64,000 bases of DNA from Moringa oleifera (GCA_021397835.1 JAJFZO010000885.1:1065797-1129796); one strand, 5' to 3'. Positions 47,860 through 61,518 are shown, numbered from the stretch's first letter. Numbers and translations are program-made. Notes: generated by a model from the letters alone, not told the origin.

Positions 47860-49762
47860 ATGTGGCTAGACAAGCTCGATGGTGTGGGCGACGAAGCTAA
47901 CGATGATGCATGCGAGGTGAGGGCAAAATCGTTGGGGGGATCTCGAGCATGCGGAGTGCTTCGTCGTCGGCCCTCGAGGCGGCAAAAGAGGGGTTAGATC
48001 TCGACGCTCAGGCTTGCCTCGGCGGACTCGTGGCGCAGCGCGATCGATGACACGATCGTTGGCCGTTAGCAATGAGCGAGCCACACGGCCAGCCTGGGCA
48101 CCCTTACTGCCAAGGCCACATCGGTGGAAAAAACGTGGGCAATGAAGCGAGAATAATCATAGGATAATGAGCTGGAATGTGGCTAGACAAGCTCGATGTT
48201 GTGGGCGACGAAGCTAACAATGATGCAAGTTACGTGAGGGCCAAATCGTTGGGGGGATTTCGAGCCTGCGGAGTGCTTCGTCGTTAGCCCTCGAGGCGGC
48301 AGACGTGGGGACGGACCTCGACGCTCAGGCTTGCCTAGGCAGACTCGTTGCGCAGCGCGATCGACGACACGATCGTCAATCGTTAGCAACGAGCGAGCCA
48401 CACGGCCAGCCTGGGCACCCCTGCATCCAAGGCATCATTGTTGGGCAAAACGTGGGCAACGAAGCGAGAATAATCGTGGGGTAATGAGCTGGGATGTGGC
48501 TAGACAACCTCGATGGTGTGGGATGCGAAGCTAACGATGATGCAAGCTACGTGAGGGCCAAATCGTTGAGGGGATTTCGTGTCTGCGGAGTGCTTCGTCG
48601 TAGGCCCTCGAGGCAGCAGACGTGGGGTTGGATCTCGACGCTCAGGCTTGCCTTGGCGGACTCTATGCGCAGCGAAATCGATGACACGATCATCGGCCGT
48701 TAGCAATGAGCGAGGCACACGGCCAGCCTCGGCACCCCTGCTTCCAAGGCCTCATTATTGGGAAAATCGCGAGCAACGAAGCGAGAATAATCGTGGGATA
48801 ACGAGCTAGGATGTGGCTAGACAAGCTCCATGGTGTGGGCGACGAAGCTAACGATGATGCATGCTACGTGAGGGACGAATCTTTGGGGGGATTTCGAGCA
48901 TGCGGAGTGCTTCATCGTAGGCCCTCGAGGCAGCAAGACGTGGGGTTGGATCTCGACGCTCAGGCTTGCCTAGGCGGACTCGTTGCGCAGCGCCATCGAC
49001 AACACGATCATCGGTCGTTAACAACGAGCGAGCCTCACGGCCAGCCTGGGCACCCCGTCTTCCAAGGCCTCATCGGTTGTAAAAACGTGGGCAACGAAGC
49101 GAGAATAATCGTGGGATAATGAGCTGAGATGTGGCTAGACAAGCTCGATGGTGTGGGCGACGAAGCGAATGATGATGCATGCGAGGCGAGGGCAAAATCA
49201 TTGGGGGGATCTCGAGCATGCGGAGTGCTTCGTCGTCGTACCTCGAGGCGACAAAAGAGGGGTTAGATCTCGATGCTCAGGCTTGCCTCGGCGGACTCGT
49301 GGCGCAGCGCGATCGATGACACGATCGTTGGCCTTTAGCAGTGAGCAAGCCACACAGCCAGCCTGGGCACCCTTACTGCCAAAGCCACATCGGTGGAAAA
49401 AACGTGGGCAATGAAGCGAGAATAATCGTAGGATAATGAGCTGGAATGTGGCTAGACAAGCTCGATGTTGCGGGCGGCGAAGCTAACGATGATGCAAGCT
49501 ACGTGAGGGCTAAATCGTTGGGGTGATTTTAAGCCTGCGGAGTGCTTCGTCGTCAGCCCTCGAGGCGGCAGACGTGGGGACGGACCTCGACGCTCAGGCG
49601 TGCCTAGGCGGACTCGTTGCGCAGCGCGATCGACGACACGATCGTCAACCGTTAGCAACGAGCGAGCCACACGGCCAGCCTGGGCACCCCTGCATCGAAG
49701 GCATCATTATTGGGGCAAACGTGGGCAACGAAGCGAGAATAATCGTGGGATAATGAGCTGGG

Positions 49763-50079
49763 ATGTGGCTAGACAACCTCGATGGTGTGGGCTGCGAAGC
49801 TAACGATGATGCAAGCTACGTGAGGGCCAAATCGTTGAGGGGATTTCGAGTCTGCGGAGTGCTTCGTCGTAGGCCCTCGAGGCAGCAGACGTGGGGTTGG
49901 ATCTCGACGCTCAGGCTTGCCTTGGCGGACTCTATGCGCTGCAAAATCGACGACACGATCATCGGCCGTTAGCAATGAGCGAGGCACACGGCCAGCCTCG
50001 GCACCCCTGCTTCCAAGGCCTCATTATTGGGAAAATCGTGGGCAACAAAGCGAGAATAATCGTGGGATAATGAGCTAGG
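49763..50079 (+). repeat. Exemplar class C1 monomer (317 bp)
   Basis: C1 diagnostics are GACAACCTCGATGG, TTGAGGGGATTTCG, GTCTGCGG, GCCTTGGCGGACTC, TATGCGCAGC or TATGCGCTGC then AAAATCG or GAAATCG, GATCATCGGCC, AATGAGCGAGGCACACGG and CAGCCTCGGCACC, with a TTATTGGGAAAATCG tail. GCCTTGGC replaces the GCCTAGGC palindrome. It is followed by D. Confidence 0.85.
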
Positions 50080-51507
50080 ATGTGGCTAGGCAAGCTCCAT
50101 GGTGTGGGCGGCGAAGCTAACGATGATGCATGCTACGTGAGGGCCGAATCTTTGGGGGGATTTCGAGCATGCATAGTGCTTCATCGTAGGCCCTCGAGGC
50201 AGCAAGACGTGGGGTTGGATCTCGACGCTCAAGCTTGCCTAGGCGGACTCGTTGCGCAGCGCCATCGACAACACGATCGTCGGCCGTTAACAACGAGCGA
50301 GCCACACGGCCAGCCTGGGCACCCCGTCTTCCAAGGCCTCATCGGTTTTAAAAACGTGGGCAACGAAGCGAGAATAATCGTGGGATAATGAGCTGAAATG
50401 TGGCTAGACAAGCTCGATGGTGTGGGCGACGAAGTGAACGATGATGCATGCGAGGCGAGGGCAAAATCGTTGGGGGGATCTCGAGCATGCGGAGTGCTTC
50501 GTCGTCGGCCCTCGAGGCGGCAAAAGAGGGGTTAGATCTCGACGCTCAGGCTTGCCTCGGCGGACTCGTGGCGCAGCGAGATCGATGACACGATCGTTGA
50601 CCGTTAGCAATGAGCGAGCCACATGGTCAGCCTAGGCACCCTTACTGCCAAGGCCACATCGGTGGAAAAAACGTGGGCAATGAAGCGAGAATAATCATAG
50701 GATAATGAGCTGGAATGTGGCTAGACAAGCTCGATGTTGTGGGCAGCGAAGCTAACAATGATGCAAGCTACGTGAGGGCCAAATCGTTGGGGGGATTTCG
50801 AGCCTGCGGAGTGCTTCGTCGTTAGCCCTCGAGGCGGCAGACGTGGGGACGGACCTCGACGCTCAGGCTTGCCTAGGCAGACTCGTTGCGCAGCGCGATC
50901 GACGACACGATGGTCAATCATTAGCAACGAGCGAGCCACACGGCCAGCCTGGGCACCCCTGCATCCAAGGCATCATTGTTGGGGAAAACGTGGGCAACGA
51001 AGCGAGAATAATCGTGGGATAATGAGCTGGGATGTGGCTAGACAAGCTCGATGGTGTGGCCTGCGAAGCTAACGATGATGCAAGCTACGTAAGGGCCAAA
51101 TCGTTGAGGGGATTTCGTGTCTGCGGAGTGCTTCGTCGTAGGCCCTCGAGGCAGCAGACGTGGGGTTGGATCTCGACGCTCAGGCTTGCCTTGGCGGACT
51201 CTACGCGCAGCGAAATCGACGACACGATCATCGGCCGTTAGCAATGAGCGAGGCACACGACCAGCCTCGGCACCCCAGCTTCCAAGGCCTCATTGTTGGG
51301 AAAATTATGGGCAACGAAGCGAGAATAATCGTGGGATAGTGAGCTAGGATGTGGCTAGACAAGCTCCATGGTGTGGGCGGCGAAGCTAACGATGATGCAT
51401 GCTACGTGAGGGCTGAATCTTTGGGGGGATTTCGAGCATGCGGAGTGCTTCGTCGTAGGCCCTCGAGGCGGCAAGACGTGGGGTTGGATCTCGACGCTCA
51501 GGCTTGC

Positions 51508-51790
51508 CAGGGCGGACTCGTTGCGCGCAGCGCCATCGCACACGATCATCGTCGTTTAACAACAAGCGAGCCCTCAACGGCCGCCTGGGCACCCCGTCTT
51601 CCAAGGCCTCATCGGTTTGTAAAAAACGTGGGCAACGAAGCGAGAATAATCGTGGGATAATGAGCTGAGATGTGGCTAGAACCAAGCTCGATGGTGTTGG
51701 CGCCGAAGCGAACGATGATGCATGCGAGGCTAGGGCAAAATCATTGGGGGAATCATCCGAGCATGCGGAGTGCTTCGTCGTCGCCCTCGA
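51508..51790. other. Dense-indel patch
   Basis: The back of the D at 51349 and the front of the E at about 51671 contain GCGCGCAGCGCCATCGC, GAGCCCTCAACGG and GAATCATCCGAGC. It accounts for the extra six bases of the fourth tetramer. Confidence 0.65.
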
Positions 51791-52306
51791 GGTGGCAAAA
51801 GAGGGGTTAGATCTCGACGCTCAGGCTTGCCTCGGCGGACTCGTGGCGCAGCGCGATCGATGACACGATCGTTCGCCGTTAGCAATGAGCGAGCCACACG
51901 GTCAGCCTAGGCACCCTTACTGCCAAGGCCACATCGGTGGAAAAAACGTGGGCAATGAAGCGAGAATAATCGTAGGATTATGAGCTGGAATGTGGCTAGA
52001 CAAGCTCGATGTTGTGGGCGGCGAAGCTAACGATGATGCAAGCTACGTGAGGGCCAAATCGTTGGGGGGATTTAGAGCCTGCGGAGTGCTTCGTCGTTAG
52101 CCCTCGAGGCGGCAGACGTGGGGACGGACCTCGACGCTCAGGCTTGCCTAGGCAGACCCGTTGCGCAGCGCGATCGACGACACGATCGTCAACTGTTAGC
52201 AACGAGCGAAGCACACGGCCAGCCTGGGCACCCCTGCATCCAAGGCATCATTGTTGGGGAAAACGTGGGCAACGAAGCGAGAATAATCGTGGGATAATGA
52301 GCTGGG

Positions 52307-53256
52307 ATGTGGCTAGACAAGCTCGATGGTGTGGGCTGCGAAGCTAACGATGATGCAAGCTACGTGAGGGCCAAATCGTGGAGGGGATTTCGAGTCTGCG
52401 GAGTGCTTCGTCGTAGGCCCTCGAGGCAGCAGACGTGGGGTTGGATCTCGACGCTCAGGCTTGCCTAGGCAGACCCGTGGCGCAGCGCGATCGACGACAC
52501 GATCGTCAACTGTTAGCAACGAGCGAAGCACACGGCCAGCCTGGGCACCCCTGCATCCAAGGCATCATTGTTGGGGAAAACGTGGGCAACGAAGCGAGAA
52601 TAATCGTGGGATAATGAGCTGGGATGTGGCTAAACAAGCTGATGGTGTGGGCGACGAAGCCAACGATGATGCTTGCGAGGCGAGGGCAAAATCGTTGGGG
52701 GGATCTCGAGCATGCGGAGTGCTTCGTCGTCGGCCCTCGAGGCGGCAAAAGAGGGGTTAGATCTCGATGCTCAGGCTTGCCTCGGCGGACTCGTGGCGCA
52801 GCGCGATCGATGACCCGATCGTTGGGCTTTAGCAATGAGCAAGCCACACGGCCAGCCTGGGCACCCTTACTGCCAAGGCCACATCGGTGGAAAAAACGTG
52901 GGCAATGAAGCGAGAATAATCGTAGGATAATGAGTTGGAATGTGGCTAGACAAGCTCGATGTTGCGGGCGGCGAAGCTAACGATGATGCAAGCTACGTGA
53001 GGGCCAAATCGTTGAGGGGATTTCGTGTCTGCGGAGTGCTTCGTCGTCAGCCCTCGAGGCGGCAGACGTGGGGACGGACCTCGACGCTCAGGCTTGCCTA
53101 GGCGGACTCGTTAAGCAGCGCGATCGACGACACGATCGTCAACCGTTAGCAACGAGCGAGCCACACGGCCAGCCTGGGCACCCCTGCATCCAAGGCATAA
53201 TTATTGGGGAAAACGTGGGCAACGAAGCGAGAATAATCGTGGGATAATGAGCTGGG
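52307..53256. repeat. Short chimeric block: C/F, E, F
   Basis: The monomer at 52307 has a C front (GAGTCTGCGG, GTAGGCCC, GGGTTGGAT) and an F back (GCAGACCCG, GATCGTCAACTG, GCGAAGCACACGG, CTGCATCCAAGG). That back is shared with the preceding F at 51990, including the CAGACCCG change, which suggests local conversion. E 52624 and F 52940 follow; the F has GAGGGGATTTCGTGTCTGCGG, a C-like insert in an F monomer. Confidence 0.75.
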
Positions 53257-56200
53257 ATATGGCTAGACAACCTCGATGGTGTGGGCTGCGAAGCTACGAT
53301 GATGCAAGCTACGTGAGGGCCAAATCATTGAGGGGATTTCGTGTCTACGGAGTGCTTCGTCGTAGGCCCTTGAGGCAGCAGACGTGGGGTTGGATCTCGA
53401 CGCTCAGGCTTGCCTAGGCGGACTCATTGCGCAGCGCGATCGACGACACGATCGTCGGCCGTTAGCAACGAGTGAGCCACACGGCCAGCCAGGGCACCCC
53501 TGCTGCCATGGCCTCATCGGTTGGAAACACGTGGGCAACGAAGCGAGAATAATCGTGGGATAATGAGCTGAGATGTGGCTAGACAAGCTCGATGGTGTGG
53601 GCGACGAAGCCAACGATAATGCTTGCGAGGTGAGGGCAAAATCGTTGGGGGGATCTCGAGCATGCGGAGTGCTTCGTCGTCGGCCCTCGAGGCGGCAAAA
53701 GAGGGGTTAGATCTCGATGCTCAGGCTTGCCTCGGCGGACTCGTGGCGCAGCGCGATCGATGACACGATCGTTGGCCTTTTGCAATGAGCAAGCCACACG
53801 GCCAGCCTGGGCACCCTTACTGCCAAGGCCACATCGGTGGAAAAAACGTGGGCAATGAAGCGAGAATAATCGTAGGATAATGAGCTGGAATGTGGCTAGA
53901 TAAGCTCGATGTTATGGGCGGCGAAGCTAACGATGATGCAAGCTACGTGAGGGCCAAATCGTTGGGGGGATTTCGAGCCTGCGGAGTGCTTCGTCGTTAG
54001 CCCTCGAGGCGGCAGACGTGGGGACGGACCTCGACGCTCAGGCTTGCCTAGGCAGACTCGTTGCGGAGCGCGATCGACGACACGATCGTCAACCGTTAGC
54101 AACGAGCGAGCCACACGGCCAGCCTGGGCACCCCTGCATCCAAGGCATCATTGTTGGGGAAAACGTGGGCAACGAAGCGAGAATAATCGTGGGATAATGA
54201 GCTGGGATGTGGCTAGACAAGCTTGATGGTGTGGGCTGCGAAGCTAACGATGATGCAAGCTACGTGAGGGCCAAATCGTTGAGGGGATTTCGAGTCTGCG
54301 GAGTGCTTCGTCGTAGGCCCTCGAGGCAGCAGACGTGGGGTTGGATCTCGACGCTCAGGCTTGCCTAGGCGGACTCATTGCGCTGCGCGATCGACGACAC
54401 GATCGTCGGCCGTTAGCAACGAGTGAGCCACACGGCCAGCCTGGGCACCCCTGCTGCCATGGCCTCATCGGTTAGAAACACGTGGGCAACGAAGCGAGAA
54501 TAATCGTGGGATAATGAGCTGAGATGTGGCTAGACAAGCTCGATGGTATGGGCGACGAAGCCAACGATGATGCTTGCGAGGTGAGGGCAAAATCGTTGGG
54601 GGGATCTCGAGCATGCGGAGTGCTTCGTCGTCGGCCCTCGAGGTGGCAAAAGAGGGGTTAGATCTCGACGCTCAGGCTTGCCTCGGCGGACTCGTGGCGC
54701 AGCGCGATCGATGACACGATCGTTCGCCGTTAGCAATGAGCGAGCCACACGGTCAGCCTAGGCACCCTTACTGCCAAGGCCACATCGGTGGAAAAAACGT
54801 GGGCAATGAAGCGAGAATAATCGTAGGATAATGAGCTGGAATGTGGCTAGAAAAGCTCGATGTTGCGGGCGGCGAAGCTAACGATGATGCAAGCTACGTG
54901 AGGGCTAAATCGTTGGGGAGATTTTGAGCCTGCGGAGTGCTTCTTCGTCAGCCCTCGAGGCGGCAGACGTGGGGACGGACCTCGACGCTCAGGCTTGCCT
55001 AGGCGGACTCGTTGCGCAGCGCGATCGACGACACGATCGTCAACCGTTAGCAACGAGCGAGCCACACGGCCAGCCTGGGCACCCCGGCGTCCAAGGCATC
55101 ATTATTGGGGCAAACGTGGGCAACGAAGCGAGAATAATCGTGGGATAATGAGCTGGGATGTGGCTAGACAACCTCGATGGTGAGGGCTGCGAAGCTAATG
55201 ATGATGCAAGCTACGTGAGGGCCAAATTGTTGAGGGGATTTCGTGTCTGCGGAGTGCTTCGTCATAGGCCCTCGAGGCAGCAGACGTGGGGTTGGATCAC
55301 GACGCTCAGGCTTGCCTAGGCGGACTCATTACGCAGCGCGATCGACGACACGATCGTCGGCCGTTAGCAACGAGTGAGCCACACGGCCCGCCTGGGCACC
55401 CCGTCTTCCAAGGCCTCATCGGTGGGAAACACGTGGGCAACAAAGCGAGAATAATCGTGGGATAATGAGCTGAGATGTGGCTAGACAAGCTCGATGGTGT
55501 GGGCGACGAAGCCAACGATGATGCTTGCGAGGTGAGGGCAAAATCGTTGGGGGGATCTCGAGCATGCGGAGTGCTTCGTCATCGGCCCTCGAGGCGCCAA
55601 AAGAGGGGTTAGATCTCGATGCTAAGGCTTGCCTCGGCGGACTCGTGGCGCAGCGCAATCGATGACACGATCGTTGGCCTTTAGCAATGAGCAAGCCACA
55701 CGGCCAGCCTGGGCACCCTTACTGCCAAAGCCACATCGGTGGAAAAAACGTGGGCAATGAAGCGAGAATAATCGTAGGATAATGAGCTGGAATGTGGCTA
55801 GACAAGCTCGATGTTGTGGGCGGCGAAGCTAACGATGATGGAAGCTACGTGAGGGCCAAATCGTTGGGGGGATTTCGAGCCTTCGGAGTGCTTCGTTGTC
55901 AGCCCTCGAGGCGGCAGACGTGGGGACAGACCTCGACGCTCAGGCTTGCCTGGGCGGACTCGTTGCGCAGCGCGATCGACGACACGATCGTCAACCGTTA
56001 GCAACGAACGAGCCACACGGCCAGCCTGGGCACCCCTGCATCCAAGGCATCATTATTGGGGCAAACGTGGGCAACGAAGCGAGAATAATCGTGGGATAAT
56101 GAGCTGGGATGTGGCTAGACAACCTCGATGGTGTGGGCTGCGAAGCTAACGATGATGCAAGCTACGTGAGGGCAAAATCGTTGAGGGGATTTCGTGTCTG

Positions 56201-56649
56201 CGGAGTGCTTCGTCGTAGGCCCTCGAGGCAGCAGACGTGGGGATGGATCTCGACGCTCAGGCTTGCCTAGGCGGACTCATTGCGCAGCGCGATCGACGAC
56301 ACGATCGTCGGCCGTTAGCAACGAGTGAGCCACACGGCCCGCCTGGGCACCCCGTCTTCCAAGGCCTCATCGGTTGGAAACACGTGGGCAACAAAGCGAG
56401 AATAATCGTGGGATAATGAGCTGAGATGTGGCTAGACAAGCTCGATGGTGTGGGCGACGAAGCCAACGATGATGCTTGCGAGGTGAGGGCAAAATCGTTG
56501 GGGGGATCTTGAGCATGTGGAGTGCTTCGTCGTCGGCCCTCAAGGCAGCAAAAGAGGGGTTAGATCTCGATGCTCAGGCTTGCCTCGGCGGACTCGTGGC
56601 GTAGCACGATCGATGACATGATCGTTGGCCTTTAGCAATGAGCGAGCCA

Positions 56650-57100
56650 CACGTGCAGCCTGGGGGGGGGCACCCTTACTGCCAAAAGCGCACTCGGTGG
56701 AAAAAAACGTGGGCAATGACGCGAGAAATAATCGTATGGATAATGAGTTGGAATGTGGCGAGACAAGCTCGAATGTTGCGGGCGGCGAGCTAACGATGAT
56801 TGCAAGCTACGTGAGGGCCAAATCGTTGGGGGATTTCGAGCCCTGCGAGTGCTTTGTCGTCAGCCTGCTCGAGGTGGTCAGACGTGGGGACGGCCTCAGC
56901 GCTCAGGATTGCCTAACCGGAACTCGTTTGCGCAGCGCGATCGACGACACGATCGTCAACCGTTAGCAATGAGCGAGCCACACGGCCAGCCTGAGGCACC
57001 CCTGCATTCAAGGCATCATTATTGGGGCAAACGTGGGCAACGAAGCGAGAATAATCGGGGATAATAAGCGGGCTGTGGCTAGACAACCTCGTGGTGTGGG
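56650..57100. other. Dense-indel patch
   Basis: It spans an E tail and most of the F at 56753, with GGGGGGGGCACCC, AAAAAAACG and CTGCTCGAGGTGG. The F interval is about 320 bp and the E interval 327 bp. Confidence 0.65.
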
Positions 57101-59329
57101 CTGCGAAGCTAACGATGATGCAAGCTACGTGAGGGCCAAATCGTTGAGGGGATTTCGAGTCTGCGGAGTGCTTCGTCGTAGGCCCTCGAGGCAGCAGACG
57201 TGGGGTTGGATCTCGACGCTCAGGCTTGCCTAGGCGGACTCATTGCGCAGCGCGATCGACGACACGATCGTCGGCCGTTAGCAACGAGTGAGCCACACGG
57301 CCCGCCTGGGCACCCCGTCTTCCAAGGCCTCATCGGTTGAAAACACGTGGGCAACAAAGCGAGAATAATCGTGGGATAATGAGCTGAGATGTGGCTAGAC
57401 AAGCTCGATGGTGTGGGCGACGAAGCCAACGATGATGCTTGCGAGGTGAGGGCAAAATCGTTGGGGGGATCTCGAGCATGCGGAGTGCTTCGTCGTCGGC
57501 CCTCGAGGCGGCAAAAGAGGGGTTAGATCTCGATGCTTAGGCTTGCCTTGGCGGACTCGTGGCGCAGCGCGATCGATGACACGATCGTTGGCCTTTAGCA
57601 ATGAGTAAGCCATACGGCCAACCTGGGCACCCTTACTGCCAAAGCCACATCGGTGGAAAAAACGTGGGCAATGAAGCGAGAATAATCGTAGGATAATGAG
57701 CTGGAATGTGGCTAGACAAGCTCGATGTTGCGGGTGGCGAAGCTAACGATGATGCAAGCTACATGAGGGCTAAATCGTTGGGGTGATTTTGAGCCTGCGG
57801 AGTGCTTCGTCGTCAGCCCTCGAGGCGGCAGACGTTGGGACGGACCTCGACGCTCAGGCTTGCCTAGGCGGACTCGTTGCGCAGCGCGATCGACGACACG
57901 ATCGTCAACCGTTAGCAACGAGCGAGCCACACGACCAGCCTGGGCACCCCTGCATCCAAGGCATCATTGTTGGGGAAAACGTGGGCAACGAAGCGAGAAT
58001 AATCGTGGGATAATGAGCTGGGATGTGGCTAGACAAGCTCGATGGTGTGGGCTGCGAAGCTAACGATGATGCAAGCTACGTGAGTGCCAAATCGTTGAGG
58101 GGATTTCGAGTCTGCGGAGTGCTTCGTCGTAGGCCCTCGAGGCAGCAGACGTGGGGTTGGATCTCGACGCTCAGGCTTGCCTAGGCGGACTCATTGCGCA
58201 GCGCGATCGACGACACGATCGTCGGCCGTTAGCAACGAGTGAGCCACACGGCCAGCCTGGGCACCCCTGCTGCCATGGCCTCATCGGTTGGAAACACGTG
58301 GGCAACGAAGCGAGAATAAACGTGAGATAATGAGCTGAGATGTGGCTAGACAAGCTCGATGGTGTGGGCGACGAAGCCAACGATGATGCTTGCGAGGTGA
58401 GGGCAAAATCGTTGGGGGGATCTCGAGCATGCGGAGTGCTTCGTCGTCGGCCCTCGAGGAGACAAAAGAGGGGTTAGATCTCGATGCTCAGGCTTGCCTC
58501 GGCGGACTTGTGGCGCAGCGCGATCGATGACACGATCGTTGGCCTTTAGCAATAAGCAAGCCACACGGCCAGCCTGGGCACCCTTACTGCCAAAGCCACA
58601 TCGGTGGAAAAAACGTGGGCAATGAAGCGAGAATAATCGTAGGATAATGAGTTGGAATGTGGCTAGACAAGCTCGATGTTTCGGGCGGTGAAGCTAACGA
58701 TGATGCAAGCTACGTGAGGGCCAAATCGTTGGGGGGATTTTGAGCCTGCGGAGTGCTTCGTCGTTAGCCCTCGAGGCGGCAGACGTAGGGACGGACCTCG
58801 ACGCTCAGGCTTGCCTAGGCAGACTCGTTGCGCATCGCGATCGACGACACGATCGTCAACCGTTAGCAGCGAGCGAGCCACACGGCCAGCCTGGGCAGCC
58901 CTGCATCAAAGGCATCATTGTTGGGGAAAACGTGGGCAACGAAGCGAGAATAATCGTGGGATAATGAGCTGGGATGTGGCTATACAAGCTCGATGGTGTG
59001 GCCTGCGAAGCTAACGATGATGCAAGCTACGTGAGGGCCAAATCATTGAGGAGATTTTGAGTCTGCGGAGAGCTTCATCGTAGGCCCTCGAGGCAGCAGA
59101 CGTGGGGTTGGATCTCGACGCTCAGGCTTGCCTAGGCGGACTCATTGCGCAGCGCGATCGACGACACGATCGTCGGCCGTTAGCAATGAGTGAGCCACAC
59201 GGCCAGCCTGGGCACCCCTGCTGCCATTGCCTCATCGGTTGGAAACACGTGGGCAACGAAGCGAGAATAATCGTGGGATAATGAGCTGAGATGTGGCTAG
59301 ACAAGCTCGATGGTGTGGGCGACGAAGCC

Positions 59330-59650
59330 AACACCTGATGAGCTTGCGAGTGTGATGGCAAAATCGTTGGGGGGATCTCGGCATTGCGGGAGTGCTTCGT
59401 CGTCGGCCCTCGAGGCGCAAAAAGAGGGTTAGATCTCGTATGCTTAGGGCTTGGCTCGGCGGATCGTAGGGCGCCGCGCGATCGATGACACGATCGTGGC
59501 CTTAGCAATGAGGTAAGCCACACGGCCAACCTTTTGGGCACACTTACTGCCAAAAGCACATCGGTGGAAAAAAAACGGGGCAATGAAGCTGAGAATAAAT
59601 CTAGGATAATGAGCTGAATGTGGCTAGACAAGCTCGAGGTGCGGGCGGCG
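59330..59650. other. Dense-indel patch
   Basis: The E at 59291 is interrupted by many small indels (AACACCTGATGAGC, GCGCCGCGCGATCG, AACCTTTTGGGC). A long reverse-strand open frame through it is a result of the shifted frames. Confidence 0.65.
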
Positions 59651-59869
59651 AAGCTAACGATGATGCATGCTACGCGAGGGCCAAATCGTTGGGGGGATTT
59701 CGAGCATGCGGAGTGCTTCGTCGCAGGCCCTCGAGGCGGCGGAAGCGGGGCTGGATCCCGACGCCCAGGCTTGCCTAGGCGGACTCGTTGCGCAGCGCGA
59801 TCGACGACACGAACGTCGACCGTTAGCAATGAGCGAGCCACACGGCCAGCCTGGGCACCCCTGCACCAA

Positions 59870-60310
59870 GGCATCATTGTGGGGAAAACGTGGGCAACGA
59901 AGCGAGAATAATCCGTGGGATAATGAGCTGGGATGTGTCTAGACAAGCTCGATGTGTGGCTCTTCGAAGCTAAACGATGATGCAAGTACGTGAGGCCAAA
60001 TCGTTGATGGGATTTCGACGTCTGCGGAGGGCTTTTCGTCGTAGGCCCTCGAGGCAGAGACGTGGGTTGGATCTCGACGCTCAGGTTGCTTGGCGGGACT
60101 CATTGCGACAGCGCGATCGATGACACGATCGTCGGGCCGTTAGCACGAGTGAGCCACACCGGCAGCCTGGGCACCCATGCTGCCATGGCTCATCAGTGGA
60201 AACACGTGGGCACGAAGCTGAGATAATAGTGGGATAATTGAGCTGAGATGGGCTAGACAAGCCGATGGTTCGTGGGCGCACGAAGCACACGATCGATGCT
60301 TGCGGAGGTG
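59870..60310. other. Dense-indel patch
   Basis: The F tail, a C2 and the E junction are affected (AATCCGTGGG, GGCTCTTCGAAGC, GATGGTTCGTGGGCGC). Several C2 features are still readable, so the trimer order is preserved. Confidence 0.65.
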
Positions 60311-61518
60311 AGGGCAAAATCGTTGGGGGGATCTCGAGCATGCGGAGTGCTTCGTCGTCGGCCCTCGAGGCGGCAAAAGAGGGGTTAGATCTCGATGCTC
60401 AGGCTTGCCTCGGCGGACTCGTGGAGCAGAGCGATCGACGACACGATCGTTGGCCATTAGCAATGAGCAAGCCACACGGCCAGCATGGGCACCCTTACTG
60501 CCAAAGCCACATCGGTGGAAAAAATGTGGGCAATGAAGCGAGAATAATCGTAGGATAATGAGCTGGAATGTGGCTAGACAAGCTCGATGTTGTGGGCGGC
60601 GAAGCTAACGATGATGCAAGCTACGTGAGGGCCAAATCGTTGGGGGGATTTCGAGCCTGCGGAGTTCTTCGTCGTCAGCCCTCGAGGCGGCAGACGTGGG
60701 GACGGACCTCGACGCTCAGGCTTGCCTAGGCGGACTCGTTGCGCAGCGCGATCGACGACACGATCGTCAACCGTTAGCAACGAGCGAGCCACATGGCCAG
60801 CCTGGGCACCCCTGCATCCAAGGCATCATTGTTGGGGAAAACATGGGCAACAAAGCGAGAATAATCGTGTGATAATGAGCTGGGATGTGGCTAGACAAGC
60901 TCGATGGTATGGGCTGCGAAGCTAACGATGATGCAAGCTACGTGTGGGCCAAATCGTTGAGGGGATTTCGAGTCTGCGGAGTGCTTCGTCGTAGGCCCTC
61001 GAGGCAGCAGACGTGGGGTTGGATCTCGACGCTCAGGCTTGCCTAGGCGAACTCATTGCGCAGCGCGATCGACGACACGATCGTCGGCCGTTAGCAACGA
61101 GTGAGCCACACGGCCAGCCTGGGCACCCCAGCTGCCATGGCCTCATCGGTTGGAAACACGTGGGCAACGAAGCGAGAATAATCGTGGGATAATGAGCTGG
61201 GATGTGGCTAGACAAGCTCGATGGTGTGGGCGACGAAGCGAATGATGATGCATGCGAGGCGAGGGCAAAATCATTGGGGGGATCTCGAGCATGCGGAGTG
61301 CTTCGTCGTCGTACCTCGAGGCGACAAAAGAGGGGTTAGATCTCGATGCTCAGGCTTGCCTCGGCGGACTCGTGGCGCAGCGCGATCGATGACACGATCG
61401 TTGGCCTTTAGCAATGAGCAAGCCACACAGCCAGCCTGGGCACCCTTACTGCCAAAGCCACATCGGTGGAAAAAACGTGGGCAATGAAGCGAGAATAATC
61501 GTAGGATAATGAGCTGAA

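Larger units (their letters stand above)
47225..52306. repeat. Four C1-D-E-F tetramers, 1269 bp each
   Basis: C1 starts at 47225, 48494, 49763 and 51032, with the next C-type at 52307. The first three periods are exactly 1269 bp; the fourth is 1275 bp because of a disturbed patch at 51508-51790. D starts at 47542, 48811, 50080 and 51349. E starts at 47860, 49129, 50398 and about 51671. F starts at 48177, 49446, 50715 and 51990. The F at 49446 is of the GGGGTGATTTT subtype otherwise typical of trimer blocks. Confidence 0.92.

Noticed and set aside
59122..59985. A 287-codon reverse-strand open frame, the longest in the window
   Set aside because: It passes through the dense-indel patches at 59330-59650 and 59870-60310, whose small insertions happen to remove stops. 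The translation is composed of the same satellite-derived segments in shifting frames.
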